Notes: generated by a model from the sequence alone, not told the origin. 56,051 bases of DNA from Lachnospiraceae bacterium (GCA_017462755.1 JAFTQM010000009.1:1-56051), one strand, 5' to 3'. Positions 9,094-18,745 are shown, counted from the first letter of the stretch. Numbers and translations are program-made.

Positions 9094-11169
9094 TTATTTT
9101 TCCCAATATAAATCCACTTGATTTCCGGCCGTAAGCATCGTCGTAAAGTCCGCATCCTGACCATTGACACGAATCACTACCCTGCTTCCGTGTGCCGTCG
9201 AAACATCAAACGCATATACATCCAGAATATCCACTACCCGGTAACTAGCCTTACCCTTTAAGGTTACCGGCGTCCCATTGACCATAATCACGATTGGCAT
9301 AACCACCGGTGCTTCTGCAGGCTTTGGTGCCTCCGGCACCGCTTCTTTATCAGAAAACTCCTCCGGTACTTCCTCTTCCTCCGGCTCACTGGTCACAGCT
9401 GCTTCCCCATACGGATACTCTACCGTAAATTTTTCGTAAACCCGGGTATCCGGCTCTGCCATGGCGTGATTTACCCTAATTCCTTCTTTATACGGCAAAT
9501 CCATAAAATGAACCAGCTGCTCTAACGTATAATAATCCAGCTGCTCTAACTCGTCGCCCTCCTGAATTTCATAAAACTCCGAAACCAGCTCATTTCCCAC
9601 TCGAAGGAACTTCGGGCAGACAACGTTTTTGCCGTTTACAATAAACTCGATCGTCCGATGATACTCCGGCAATGCCCCTACCGTAAGCATCGCAGGCAGT
9701 CCCGTCGTCGATTCAATAATCTCAATTACATCATTCGCCTCAATCGGCGTATTGATTCCTGCCGACTTTCCGTTCAGCTTAATGACTGCAGCTTCGCCCG
9801 CCTCACCGCGTACCATCCGCTTGGTACCGTTTAATGTATAGGTCAACGGTGTACCACGCTTCGGGAACAGGCTCTCGTTCGGAAAACCGATGGTCAAGGC
9901 TGCATCCACAACACTCAGACGGCTGTTATCGTACAACTTAATCCGTTCTCCGTTTACCTGAACAAAAATAAAGCTGTTCTTCTGCTCATAATAATTCAGA
10001 CAGATACCAATCGGCGTAACCAAAAGCGGATCCTTCTTGATATCCTGCAGGAAGGTCACTGCAGAAAGCACCTCTGCTCCGCGCAATGCCACACGCTCCT
10101 CCGACAGCTTCAGATGCTCTGCCAAAAGCTTGGTAAAGGTCGGCAGCTTTCCGCCACCGCCTACTACAAAGACAGCACTTACGGACTTACCTCCGTTTAA
10201 TTCAATAATCCTCTCCGCAATCCTTCCGGTAATCTCCTCTACCGTCGACCTTGTTTCCTCCAGTAAATCTGCCGGAGTCGTCTTTGACGACAAGCCCATA
10301 ATATCCTTATATGCAATCGTCTTTTTCTTACCGGAAGCATCTAACTTCATCTTCTCAGCCGTTTTAAAATCAACCAGATGCTTCTGCACGATAACATCCG
10401 TAATCGCATCACCGGCCGCCGGTATCATGCCATATGCGGTAATCGTACCCTCTTTGGTAATACAGATATCCGAGGTACCTGCTCCAACATCCACCAATGC
10501 AATGTTCAAGAGACGAAACTTCTCCGGAATCGCTACATTAATTGCGGCAATCGGCTCCAAGGTCAGATTGTCAACCTCTAAGCCTGCCTTTTCTACCGCC
10601 GAATACAGACCGTCAATAACCTCCTCCGGCAGGAACGTCGCCAATACCTCTGCCGAAATCTTCTGTCCGCGATGTCCCTCCAGATTCATCATCATCGAAT
10701 CATTCAGATAATAATGTACTACCGTATAACCGACACAGTAGAAATTGATATTCTCATCCTTCGTCTCCTGACGGATAATCTCGTATGCCTTTTCTATTCC
10801 GAGCATTTCCAAGGAATGAATCGTTTCCTTCGAAATCAGCTCCTCACTAAAGTTTTCATCTCCGTAATTTTCATCCACGCGCACCGTAACCGTCTTTAAT
10901 ACACGACCCGCTGCTGCGATACATACGCGCGAAAGCTTTCTGTCTATCTGCTTTTCCAGTTCACGGCGCACCTGTGCAATCGTATCCGCAACCTTTTGAA
11001 TGTCATGAATCTGTCCATCCATCATTGCGCGTGTTTCATGGAATCTGACACATTGTGCTGCCACCACAAAGCTGTCCGCCGTCTGCTTATATCCCACAGT
11101 TCCCACAATACTTCTGGTTCCGATATCCAAACCAAAAACAAGATTTTCCGGTAATGTTCTGTTATCCAT
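9094..11169 (-). CDS. FtsA/PilM-like actin-fold ATPase with C-terminal extension
   Basis: The 691-residue protein is an actin-like (ASKHA) ATPase. It has the phosphate-1 loop FGLDIGTRSIVG near the N-terminus, the phosphate-2 loop VDVGAGTSDICI (about residue 225) and the adenosine motif FVVGGGGKLPTF (about 325). This core matches FtsA/PilM-type proteins, which are 350-450 residues long. About 300 further residues look like repeated small beta domains (VNGERIKL, VNGKNVV, VNGTPVTL, VNGQDADF). Such long FtsA-domain proteins occur in Clostridia. The ATG at 11169 is chosen because GGAGGG precedes it; the frame begins at 11208. Proximity to pilT makes a pilus-related role possible, and division or shape is the alternative. 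Confidence 0.78.
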   Translation of the reverse strand: MDNRTLPENLVFGLDIGTRSIVGTVGYKQTADSFVVAAQCVRFHETRAMMDGQIHDIQKVADTIAQVRRELEKQIDRKLSRVCIAAAGRVLKTVTVRVDENYGDENFSEELISKETIHSLEMLGIEKAYEIIRQETKDENINFYCVGYTVVHYYLNDSMMMNLEGHRGQKISAEVLATFLPEEVIDGLYSAVEKAGLEVDNLTLEPIAAINVAIPEKFRLLNIALVDVGAGTSDICITKEGTITAYGMIPAAGDAITDVIVQKHLVDFKTAEKMKLDASGKKKTIAYKDIMGLSSKTTPADLLEETRSTVEEITGRIAERIIELNGGKSVSAVFVVGGGGKLPTFTKLLAEHLKLSEERVALRGAEVLSAVTFLQDIKKDPLLVTPIGICLNYYEQKNSFIFVQVNGERIKLYDNSRLSVVDAALTIGFPNESLFPKRGTPLTYTLNGTKRMVRGEAGEAAVIKLNGKSAGINTPIEANDVIEIIESTTGLPAMLTVGALPEYHRTIEFIVNGKNVVCPKFLRVGNELVSEFYEIQEGDELEQLDYYTLEQLVHFMDLPYKEGIRVNHAMAEPDTRVYEKFTVEYPYGEAAVTSEPEEEEVPEEFSDKEAVPEAPKPAEAPVVMPIVIMVNGTPVTLKGKASYRVVDILDVYAFDVSTAHGSRVVIRVNGQDADFTTMLTAGNQVDLYWEK

Positions 11170-11277
11170 ATCGTCCCTCCAACCCAAGCAAAGCCATTCT
11201 TTGCTCATTCTCTAAAATTCTATCACAAAATCTTTTTTATTTCTACTGGCTTTGCTGAATTTCGAAAGAAATTTCTC

Positions 11278-11874
11278 TTATTTTAGTAATTCCAAAAAAC
11301 ATTTGTACAATTCCTGCTCTGTCCGTCCATCCGAATTGTCGATTACCGCCGTTGCCACACTGCGATACGCCTCCTCCGACTGCTGTCTGGCAAACAAATC
11401 CGCAATTTTTTCCTCCGAATAACCACGACTCTGCTTTAAGCGCTCTCTCCGCTCTGCCTCCGGTGCATAGACATACCACACCTGATCACAGAACGCATCG
11501 TAATGCCCTTCAATCAGCAGTGCAGTCTCAATCACTACCGCATCATAACGGGCGGCCGCACGCTCCTGCGTTACAATCTCTAACACCCGCTCTGTTACTG
11601 CCGGATGCGTCAGCGCATTCAGCTGCTGTAGCTTTTGCGGGTCTGCAAATACGACTGCTGCCAACCCCGCACGGTCTATCGTCCCATCCTCCGCCAGTAT
11701 TCCGGTACCAAACGCCTCAACCACCTGCGAATACACGGTTCCGCCCGGCTCCATCTGATGTCTGGAAATGTCGTCCGTAGACACCTCCAGACAATGAAAA
11801 TATTTTTTCAAAACCGAAAGCACCGTTGACTTTCCGCTGCCAACGCCCCCGGTCAATCCAATAATCTGTGTCAT
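11278..11874 (-). CDS. coaE: Dephospho-CoA kinase CoaE
   Basis: CoaE phosphorylates the 3'-hydroxyl of dephospho-CoA, the last step of coenzyme A synthesis. The 198-residue product has the family length and starts with the P-loop GLTGGVGSGKST, followed by the CoA-domain motifs DDISRH and LTHPAV and the lid region with conserved arginines (RLKQSRGYSEEKIADLFARQ). The acyl-CoA-binding VIETALLIEGHY strand is present. It lies 53 bp after polA on the same strand, a gene order (polA-coaE) common in Firmicutes. Confidence 0.94.
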   Translation of the reverse strand: MTQIIGLTGGVGSGKSTVLSVLKKYFHCLEVSTDDISRHQMEPGGTVYSQVVEAFGTGILAEDGTIDRAGLAAVVFADPQKLQQLNALTHPAVTERVLEIVTQERAAARYDAVVIETALLIEGHYDAFCDQVWYVYAPEAERRERLKQSRGYSEEKIADLFARQQSEEAYRSVATAVIDNSDGRTEQELYKCFLELLK

Positions 11875-11927
11875 CTATTCTATTCCTCCGGTCCAAAGCA
11901 TTCTAAGGAACTTCTGCAGCCTTCCGT

Positions 11928-14855
11928 TTAATGCGCCTCAAACCAGCTGCCACCCTGCTCTGCCGATACCTCAAGCGGCACCCTAAGCTCTGCTGCCTTC
12001 CGCATTTCCTCTTCTAACAGCATTCGCACACGTTCTGCCTCCGACTCCTTCGCTTCAATCAGAAGCTCATCATGAATCTGCAGCAGTAATCGGGATTCAA
12101 AGCCTTCCTCTATCAGTCTGCGATTGACCCGCAGCATGGCAAGCTTGATAATATCCGCAGCGGTTCCCTGAATCGGCGCATTCATTGCCACACGCTCCTC
12201 CGCGCTGCGCTTCAAATAATTTGTACTATTAATATCCGGCAACGGACGCAATCTGCCAAGCATCGTTCTGGATACCTGCATCTCCTTGCCGTCTGTCACC
12301 AGCTTTTCCATAAATTTTTTCACGCCCGGATACGTCACAAAATAATCCTTAATATATTCCTCCGCCTCCGTCCGTGAAATCCGTAAGCCCTGTCCCAAGC
12401 CAAAGGAACTGATTCCATACACGATACCGAAATTAACTGCCTTGGCACGGCTGCGCTGCTCACTGGTCACATCTTCAAACGGAGTATGAAATACCTGTGA
12501 TGCCGTAATCCGGTGAATATCCTTCTCTTGATTGTAAGCGTCAATCAGCCGTTCGTCCCCGGACATATGCGCCAGTACTCTAAGCTCAATCTGGGAGTAA
12601 TCCGCGTCAATAAACACAAAGCCCTCCTGCGGCACAAATACCTTTCGAAGCTCCCTTCCAAGCTCCATCCGAATCGGAATATTCTGCAGATTCGGGTCCG
12701 TGCTGCTGATTCTTCCGGTCGCTGTTACCGTCTGATGGAACCTGCCATGAATTCTGCCATCCTCCTGTATAAATGCAGTCAGACCATCCGCATAGGTGGA
12801 TTTCAGCTTTGTCAGCTGACGATACTCCAAAATCATCGGCACAATCTGATGCGCCTCTGCCAGATTTTCCAGCACATCTGCCGCCGTCGAAAAGCCACTC
12901 TTGGTTTTCTTACCGCCCGGAAGCGAAAGCTTTTCAAACAAAATCACGCCTAACTGCTTCGGCGAATTGATATTAAAGCTTTCCCCTGCCTGCTCGTGAA
13001 TACTTCGCTCCAGCTCCTGAATCCGTTCTGCCAGACGCACGCTGAATTTCTCCAATTCCTCCTTCTGTACCCGGATACCGCGCACCTGCATATCATACAG
13101 CGTAAAGAGAAGCGGCATTTCCAGATTCCAGTACAGCTCTGCCATCTGCTCTGCTTCTACGCGCTCGGTCAGATACTCTGCCAGCAGATATGCCGTCCAA
13201 CAAGACTCTACCAGCCACTGCTCCGGCTTCTCCGGCTCAAAAAGCATTAACTCCTGTATGGACAGTTTTCCAAACAGCTCCTTCTTCTCCGCAAACTCCT
13301 TCTTCCAATATGCAGCCGCCAATGCCGGATGCTCATAGGAACTTGCCAACGGATTCAGCAGATACGCTGCGATTGCCACGTCCACCAGCTGATGCTTTTC
13401 GCACACGGAATACATCCACTCCGGCAAAAGCCCCGCAAGCTGCTCCTTGCAATGCGTTGTTACCAGACGCATTCCCTGCTCTACTGCAGTCGCAAGAACC
13501 TGCTGCACCCGTTCTCTCTCCGGCTGCCATACGATTCTGCACACACCGTCTGCACCGCAAAATGCTGCAGCCCAAAGCACGTCAGCCTCCATCAACAGGG
13601 AAAATGCCAGCTTCGCCCCCTGCTGATACATCGTATCCGGCAAGTCATCCTTTGTTACCACCGGCTCTTTATATTCCGGTACCGGAAGCTCTTTTTTAAC
13701 CTCTTCCGACACTTCTTTGGTCTCCTGTTCTTTAAGAAGCTCCGCTACAAACGGACTATCCTCCATCGTTCCGTCAAACGGATTGGCTTCCACCGGCACA
13801 AACTCCTCCGACACCGGCTCCTCAAGCTTTAACGACTTAAACTCTAATCGTGCAAATTCCTCCGCTGCTGCCTGCCGGTCAATGCAAACCTCCAAATCCT
13901 GCAAGCAAACCGTAAGCGGAATATCCTTTTTAATCGTTGCCAGCAGCGTACTTAAACGCGCCGCCTTTTCTCCTACCAGCTCTGTTTCGCTCTCTTTTAA
14001 TAATGCTCCCATCGGAGAACGCTTGATTCCAAGCGCATTCTTCCAATATTCTGCCAGCTTCTTTCTGCCGGCCTCATCCGTTTCGCGCAGAACACGGTAC
14101 AATTCATCTACCGACTGATATTCATGAATCAAGGCAACCGCAGTCATCTCTCCAATTCCAGGCACACCCTTAATATTGTCCGACGCATCTCCCTGCAGAC
14201 CTTTCAACGAATTGACCGATGTCGGCAGAATACCAAATTCCTTTTCCACCAATTCCGGCGTAAACGGAAAGGTTCGATCCGGCACATTATAATCCTTCTG
14301 CCGCATACCGTATTTTTCGTACAGCTCCTCCGTCTTTTTCGCCGTCGAATGAATCATCCAAAGCTCCGTCCGCTCAGACACCAGCTGCAGATAGTCATGA
14401 TCCTTGGTCATAATCCGCACCGGCACCTGCGATTCAAACAAAGCCGTCAGCGTACCCGAAAAATCATCCGCCTCAAAATGCTCATCCATAAACTGCGGAA
14501 TGTTCATTTTTCGCAGCACCTCCTGACAGAGAATAAACTGCTCCTTTAACGGCGGCATCGTCTCGCCACGATTTCCCTTATAATCCGGATACAGCTCCCT
14601 GCGGAAGGTATCCCGGCTGATATCCCAGGTCACTGCCAGATATTTCGGTCTCTGCTCCTTTAATATTTTTAACAACACCCGTAGAAAACCATATACCGCA
14701 TTCGTATAGATTCCCTGCGAGGTCTGCATAATTTTAGGAAAGTAAACCGCTTTTTCCTCCATCGTCTTTGCAAAAATGATTTCACGCGGTAAATTTCCAA
14801 AAAACTGTGTTGTCAATAAACTGGAACCATCAATAATTAATAAATAATCCGTCAT
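11928..14855 (-). CDS. polA: DNA polymerase I, proofreading domain apparently inactive
   Basis: The 975-residue protein has three parts. The N-terminal 5'-3' exonuclease (DGSSLLTTQF, DISRDTFRRELYPDYKGNR, DHDYLQL, GIGEMTAVALI) covers about residues 1-310. A central region of exonuclease size spans about 395-580. The C-terminal polymerase has motif A (DYSQIELRVLAH), motif B (RSRAKAVNFGIVYG) and motif C (QIHDELL). The central region has lost the metal-binding DxE of the 3'-5' exonuclease (the strand reads LAFSLLMEAD) and the YxxxD of its third motif, so it should not proofread, as in Bacillus PolA. The start at 14855 follows GAGGAA; the frame reaches 14873. It is followed by coaE. Confidence 0.95.
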   Translation of the reverse strand: MTDYLLIIDGSSLLTTQFFGNLPREIIFAKTMEEKAVYFPKIMQTSQGIYTNAVYGFLRVLLKILKEQRPKYLAVTWDISRDTFRRELYPDYKGNRGETMPPLKEQFILCQEVLRKMNIPQFMDEHFEADDFSGTLTALFESQVPVRIMTKDHDYLQLVSERTELWMIHSTAKKTEELYEKYGMRQKDYNVPDRTFPFTPELVEKEFGILPTSVNSLKGLQGDASDNIKGVPGIGEMTAVALIHEYQSVDELYRVLRETDEAGRKKLAEYWKNALGIKRSPMGALLKESETELVGEKAARLSTLLATIKKDIPLTVCLQDLEVCIDRQAAAEEFARLEFKSLKLEEPVSEEFVPVEANPFDGTMEDSPFVAELLKEQETKEVSEEVKKELPVPEYKEPVVTKDDLPDTMYQQGAKLAFSLLMEADVLWAAAFCGADGVCRIVWQPERERVQQVLATAVEQGMRLVTTHCKEQLAGLLPEWMYSVCEKHQLVDVAIAAYLLNPLASSYEHPALAAAYWKKEFAEKKELFGKLSIQELMLFEPEKPEQWLVESCWTAYLLAEYLTERVEAEQMAELYWNLEMPLLFTLYDMQVRGIRVQKEELEKFSVRLAERIQELERSIHEQAGESFNINSPKQLGVILFEKLSLPGGKKTKSGFSTAADVLENLAEAHQIVPMILEYRQLTKLKSTYADGLTAFIQEDGRIHGRFHQTVTATGRISSTDPNLQNIPIRMELGRELRKVFVPQEGFVFIDADYSQIELRVLAHMSGDERLIDAYNQEKDIHRITASQVFHTPFEDVTSEQRSRAKAVNFGIVYGISSFGLGQGLRISRTEAEEYIKDYFVTYPGVKKFMEKLVTDGKEMQVSRTMLGRLRPLPDINSTNYLKRSAEERVAMNAPIQGTAADIIKLAMLRVNRRLIEEGFESRLLLQIHDELLIEAKESEAERVRMLLEEEMRKAAELRVPLEVSAEQGGSWFEAH

Positions 14856-14888
14856 TCTGTGTTTCCTCATCAAACTTTCTATTTCCTG

Positions 14889-15515
14889 CTATTCCTCTGT
14901 CGACAGCCAAATCGTTATTCTGCGCGGTACCGACTCCGGCGCCCCATCCACAGACATTGCTTCCGTTGTCTTTCGCACCGGCATCAGCACTCCGGTAAGC
15001 TCTTCTCCCGCCGCCATAAACCTTGCTAGCGGCTGCTCCACCAATTCATATTCCAAATTCCCTCCCGGCTTTAGCGTATGCAGCATCGGAATATCCTTTG
15101 CATACACACTCTGTCGCAGCATCATACAGTTCTGCTGCGCACCGGACAGTTCTGATACCATCAACACATTCGGCTTCTTCCGGTTACTATCCGCCTGAAT
15201 CCCCAGACTCATCCATACCGCCAACAATGCAAAAAAAGCAGTCAAACGAAATCTGCGCAGTCTGGAGGTCCGGATTGCCTGCTGATGCTCCTTTTCCACC
15301 TGCAAAAGCAAGCGCTCCACCGCCGCTTCATAGTCGCGATAAACCGTCTGGTCTCCAAACTTTCCGATGGTATCATACACCACAAAATAAAATTCCAGCT
15401 CTGAGCGGCATTGACTACAACCGCGTATATGCCGAACCAGCTCCCACTTTTGGTCTAATGTCAGATTATTTTCCAAAAATGAAGTAATCAGCATCTGTAC
15501 CTCACTACACTGCAT
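14889..15515 (-). CDS. Zinc-finger (zf-HC2-like) single-pass membrane protein, anti-sigma-like
   Basis: The 208-residue product opens with C3 and then H29-x3-C33-x2-C36 (HIRGCSQC), the arrangement of the zinc-binding anti-sigma domain. A hydrophobic helix at about residues 92-107 (LTAFFALLAVWMSLG) follows, and the rest is predicted to be extracytoplasmic. Anti-sigma factors of this type hold ECF sigma factors at the membrane, but no sigma gene is adjacent. The only ECF-type sigma in the window is 8 kb away on the other strand. The gene sits 33 bp upstream of polA on the same strand. It may instead be a membrane regulator unrelated to sigma control. Confidence 0.65.
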   Translation of the reverse strand: MQCSEVQMLITSFLENNLTLDQKWELVRHIRGCSQCRSELEFYFVVYDTIGKFGDQTVYRDYEAAVERLLLQVEKEHQQAIRTSRLRRFRLTAFFALLAVWMSLGIQADSNRKKPNVLMVSELSGAQQNCMMLRQSVYAKDIPMLHTLKPGGNLEYELVEQPLARFMAAGEELTGVLMPVRKTTEAMSVDGAPESVPRRITIWLSTEE

Positions 15516-15545
15516 AAGACCACCTCCTGTCGTCCTAAAAACACA

Positions 15546-15586
15546 AAAAGCTCCAAACCATACATTTTCCGTCTGGTTTGAAGCTT
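15546..15586 (-). terminator. Intrinsic terminator after tRNA-Leu
   Basis: The minus strand has a 13-bp stem with one G-T pair (CAAACCA core, flanked by AAGCT/AGCTT), a 13-nt loop and a TTTTT run. It starts seven bases after the tRNA 3' end and closes the tRNA transcript before the zinc-finger gene. Confidence 0.75.
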
Positions 15587-15592
15587 ATGAGA

Positions 15593-15675
15593 TGCCGCAG
15601 GCGAGACTCGAACTCGCACGAAGTTGCCCCCGGCAGATTTTGAGTCTGCTGCGTCTGCCATTCCGCCACTGCGGC
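15593..15675 (-). tRNA. tRNA-Leu (anticodon CAA)
   Basis: The 83-nt minus-strand sequence folds into a complete cloverleaf. The acceptor stem is GCCGCAG/CTGCGGC with discriminator A. The D arm is GCG...CGC. The anticodon stem GCAGA/TCTGC carries the loop CTCAAAA, giving anticodon CAA for UUG codons. A long class II variable arm follows, then a T arm GCGAG-TTCGAGT-CTCGC. The long variable arm is typical of leucine tRNAs. CCA is not encoded. It has its own promoter and terminator. Confidence 0.96.
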
Positions 15676-15706
15676 AAATTCGTCAAGCTTACGCTCAACG
15701 AAACTT

Positions 15707-15735
15707 ATTTTAACACATACGTTTTGAAAATGCAA
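15707..15735 (-). promoter_or_regulatory. Sigma-A promoter of tRNA-Leu
   Basis: TTGCAT (15730-15735), a 17-bp spacer and TAAAAT (15707-15712) lie on the minus strand 31 bp before the mature tRNA 5' end. Confidence 0.72.
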
Positions 15736-15790
15736 GCGTTTTTTTATATTTTTTGTACAAATGACAAAATTTCTTTTGAAATCTTTGGAT

Positions 15791-16846
15791 TTAATACAAC
15801 TTTCGTTCCATTGTAAACGGGTCCTGCGCATATTGCAACGCCTTTTCCGAGTCAATCTTCTTTTTCTGGTACATTTCATAAATCGCATCATCCATCGTCT
15901 GCATACCCATCTTGGCATTCGCCTGCATCACTGCCTCAATCTGATGCGTTTTTCCTTCTTTGATTAAATTCTTTATCGTCAGTGTAGTGTGCATGACCTC
16001 AAACACCGCCGCTCTGCCGCTTCCATCCATCATCGGAATCAGCTGCTGCGAAACCACCGTTCGCAATGCTGCCGCTAACTGCACACGAATCTGTTGCTGC
16101 TGATGTGGCGGAAATACATCAATAAGACGCTCTATCGTATTGGCAGCACCAATTGTATGCTGGGTCGAAAAGACCAAATGACCGTTTTCTGCCGCCATCA
16201 GCGCCAGCGAAATGGTCTCCATATCCCGCAGCTCTCCGACAAAAATCACATCCGGATCCTCACGCAATGCTGCCCGCAATGCTCCCGCATAGCTTTCCGA
16301 ATCCAGTCCGATTTCACGCTGATTTACTACCGAGCGCTTATGATTGTGCAAAAACTCGATTGGATCCTCCAACGTAATAATATGGGAATCATAATTCTCA
16401 TTGATGATATTCAATAGCGATGCCAGCGTCGTCGATTTTCCGCTGCCCGCCGGTCCGGTTACCATAACCAGTCCTCTCTTTTTCTGGGTCAGATTGATTA
16501 CCGATGGCGGAAGTCCCAAATCCTCTGCATTCGGAAGATTGGTACCTACAATACGCATTGCCAGTGCATAAGAGCCGCGCTGCTTAAAGATATTGGTACG
16601 ATACCGTCCCATACCCGGAATCGAATAAGCGAAATCGACTTCGCCCTTCTTTTCCAGCACTTTTCGGGTCGCATCCGTTAACATCGGCTCAATAATTGCC
16701 GTAACATCGGTTGGTGTAATATTCGTATAGCCCGAATCCACCAGTCTTCCGTTGATTCGCAGCTTCGGCGGAATACCAACCGTAACGTGCAAATCCGATG
16801 CCTTACGCTCCTTCGCCGCAATCAGTAATTCTTCTATCGTAATCAT
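15791..16846 (-). CDS. pilT: Type IV pilus retraction ATPase PilT
   Basis: PilT is the hexameric ATPase that disassembles type IV pili and powers twitching. The 351-residue product matches the family length. It has an N-terminal SDLHVTVGIPPKLRING segment, Walker A GPAGSGKST (131-139), the Asp box TLEDPIEF, Walker B VIFVGELRD and the His box STQHTIGAA. The C-terminal ERKLY tail lacks the AIRNLIRE element in its usual wording but has TIKNLIKEGK. It lies 18 bp downstream of a GAF/EAL protein, which suggests that c-di-GMP turnover and pilus retraction are co-expressed. No pilin or assembly operon is in the window. Confidence 0.93.
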   Translation of the reverse strand: MITIEELLIAAKERKASDLHVTVGIPPKLRINGRLVDSGYTNITPTDVTAIIEPMLTDATRKVLEKKGEVDFAYSIPGMGRYRTNIFKQRGSYALAMRIVGTNLPNAEDLGLPPSVINLTQKKRGLVMVTGPAGSGKSTTLASLLNIINENYDSHIITLEDPIEFLHNHKRSVVNQREIGLDSESYAGALRAALREDPDVIFVGELRDMETISLALMAAENGHLVFSTQHTIGAANTIERLIDVFPPHQQQQIRVQLAAALRTVVSQQLIPMMDGSGRAAVFEVMHTTLTIKNLIKEGKTHQIEAVMQANAKMGMQTMDDAIYEMYQKKKIDSEKALQYAQDPFTMERKLY

Positions 16847-16864
16847 ATTTCAAACGTCTCCATA

Positions 16865-18712
16865 TTAAAACATTTTTCCAAAATCTTCACCAAGCAAATC
16901 ATCAAAAACCTCTATCTGCATCGGCTTTCCGTAATAATAGCCCTGTACCAAATCACAGTCTGCCTGCGCCAAAAAGCTTGCCTGCTCCTGCGTTTCCACG
17001 CCCTCGCATAACACCTTGATATCCATTTGCTTTGCCATTTTAATGATATTGCTGATAATCACGGATTCTTTTTTGTCGAGCGTACCGCTTGCCAAAAAAT
17101 CCTTGTCCAGCTTTAATACGTCAAAATCCAGCTCCTTTAACAGATTCAAGGAGGAGTAGCCCGAGCCAAAATCATCCATCGACACCAAAAAACCGGCCTC
17201 CCTCAGTCTGCGTATTGCTACTCTGGTCTTTTCCAAATGGTCAATAAATACACTTTCCGTAATCTCAAACTCCAAATAATTGTGCGGCACCGCATAGCTG
17301 TCTACCAGTCGAATCACGCGCTCCACAAAATCATCTGTTTCAAAATGCATCCGGGATACATTTACCGAAATCGGTACAATGCTCTGTCCCTTCTTGATTC
17401 GCTCTCTTAAATAACGACAGACCTCGGTATAAACCATAAAATCCAGCCGGGTAATAAAACCATTCTTTTCAAATACCGGAATAAATTCATCCGGAAGCCA
17501 TTTCTTTCCGTTACTCTGCTTCCAACGCACCAATGCTTCCGCACCAATCACCGTATTGGAATCCAGATTAATCTTTGGCTGCAGTTCAAAATAAAACTCA
17601 CCCAAGAACAACGCTGCCTCTGCTTGCGAGGTAATCTCGATTTCCTTCTTCTGCTGCGCCTCCATGCTCTCATCATATACCAAACAGGTCGCACCGAAAT
17701 TCTTCTTTAACCGCTTTCGTGCAATATTGGCACAATCCACATAATTCAATATACTGATACTGTTATCCTTTATAAATGCAATACCCGAAGCCACACTTAC
17801 CTTCGCGTCCGGATAAATCTTTAGAAGTGCTTCCGCAAATCTCCGGTTCTGCTGCTCCAACATTGCCACCAGCATCTGTTCGGTGGTAAAATTCGTAATC
17901 TTAACCAATGAAATAAAATAATCCGAAAACAAACGGGTCGCAACCAGCTGCAACGGACTGGCAGAAAGCAACACCTGCTCAAACTTTCGTAATATATCAT
18001 CCCCTGCCAGATAGCCATAATATTCATTTACATACTTAAAATTATTAATATCTGAGTAGACAATCGCATATACTGCATCAGTTTCATCATTCCGATAAGT
18101 TCCTTCCGCAACCTGCAAAAAGCTTTCGTACTTCATCAGACCGGTTACCATATCGTAATTCTTTACCCGTTGCAGCTCCATACGATCCGTTTCGTAATTC
18201 CGTACCGGCAGCAGATATAAATTTACCAGCTGGCGTGCCATCGCAAAGCTCATCTTCTCTTCCTCTGAGAATATATGCCCTGCTTCTTTATATTTAAACA
18301 GCAGCGCTGCCGCTTTTTCTCCCTGATGCTCCAGCAAAGCAATGCAAAAAGCACCTCCGGTACTCCGATTGACACTGCTCAATATCTTATCATTTCCGGC
18401 TGCTTCCCCGCTCTCGTAATACATCATATCTTCCTTCAGGAATTTCAAGCTCTGCTGCCATTCCTCCTGCGTAAAATTCAGGACATGATTCCGCTTAACC
18501 GGACATCCCTGACCACAATACTCATATGTAATTGTAAAGCTTGTCATTCTCTTTTGCTTTTCTACAAGCGCAATATGGTACAAACCAAAATGTTCCCCCA
18601 CCATCTGCAACAGCTGTTTGATGACACTGCCTACCTCTTTGCGCTCTGCCATCTTTGACAAGACAAACTCTGTTACCTTTAAAACAAATTCCCCTTCCAC
18701 ACGCTTCTCCAT
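16865..18712 (-). CDS. GAF / degenerate GGDEF / EAL cyclic-di-GMP phosphodiesterase
   Basis: The 615-residue cytoplasmic protein has an N-terminal GAF-like sensor (about residues 10-165), a GGDEF domain whose signature is replaced by LFSDYF (about 250) and a C-terminal EAL domain (about 360-610). EAL catalytic positions are present: EALVRW, SVNVSR, EITES, MDDFGSGYSSL, LKLDKDF and EGVET. So c-di-GMP hydrolysis is expected, with the dead GGDEF probably regulatory. A promoter at 18746-18774 lies partly inside the longer frame that begins at 18757, so transcription starts near 18739 and the ATG at 18712 is the first usable one. Its ribosome binding site is weak. pilT follows in the same transcript. 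Confidence 0.87.
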   Translation of the reverse strand: MEKRVEGEFVLKVTEFVLSKMAERKEVGSVIKQLLQMVGEHFGLYHIALVEKQKRMTSFTITYEYCGQGCPVKRNHVLNFTQEEWQQSLKFLKEDMMYYESGEAAGNDKILSSVNRSTGGAFCIALLEHQGEKAAALLFKYKEAGHIFSEEEKMSFAMARQLVNLYLLPVRNYETDRMELQRVKNYDMVTGLMKYESFLQVAEGTYRNDETDAVYAIVYSDINNFKYVNEYYGYLAGDDILRKFEQVLLSASPLQLVATRLFSDYFISLVKITNFTTEQMLVAMLEQQNRRFAEALLKIYPDAKVSVASGIAFIKDNSISILNYVDCANIARKRLKKNFGATCLVYDESMEAQQKKEIEITSQAEAALFLGEFYFELQPKINLDSNTVIGAEALVRWKQSNGKKWLPDEFIPVFEKNGFITRLDFMVYTEVCRYLRERIKKGQSIVPISVNVSRMHFETDDFVERVIRLVDSYAVPHNYLEFEITESVFIDHLEKTRVAIRRLREAGFLVSMDDFGSGYSSLNLLKELDFDVLKLDKDFLASGTLDKKESVIISNIIKMAKQMDIKVLCEGVETQEQASFLAQADCDLVQGYYYGKPMQIEVFDDLLGEDFGKMF

Positions 18713-18745
18713 TCCGAATGTTTTACATTCACAAAAACTGTGAAA

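Noticed and set aside
11928-14855. Active 3'-5' proofreading exonuclease in PolA
   Set aside because: The DxE and YxxxD metal-binding motifs are missing in the central region; only one aspartate of the set seems kept.
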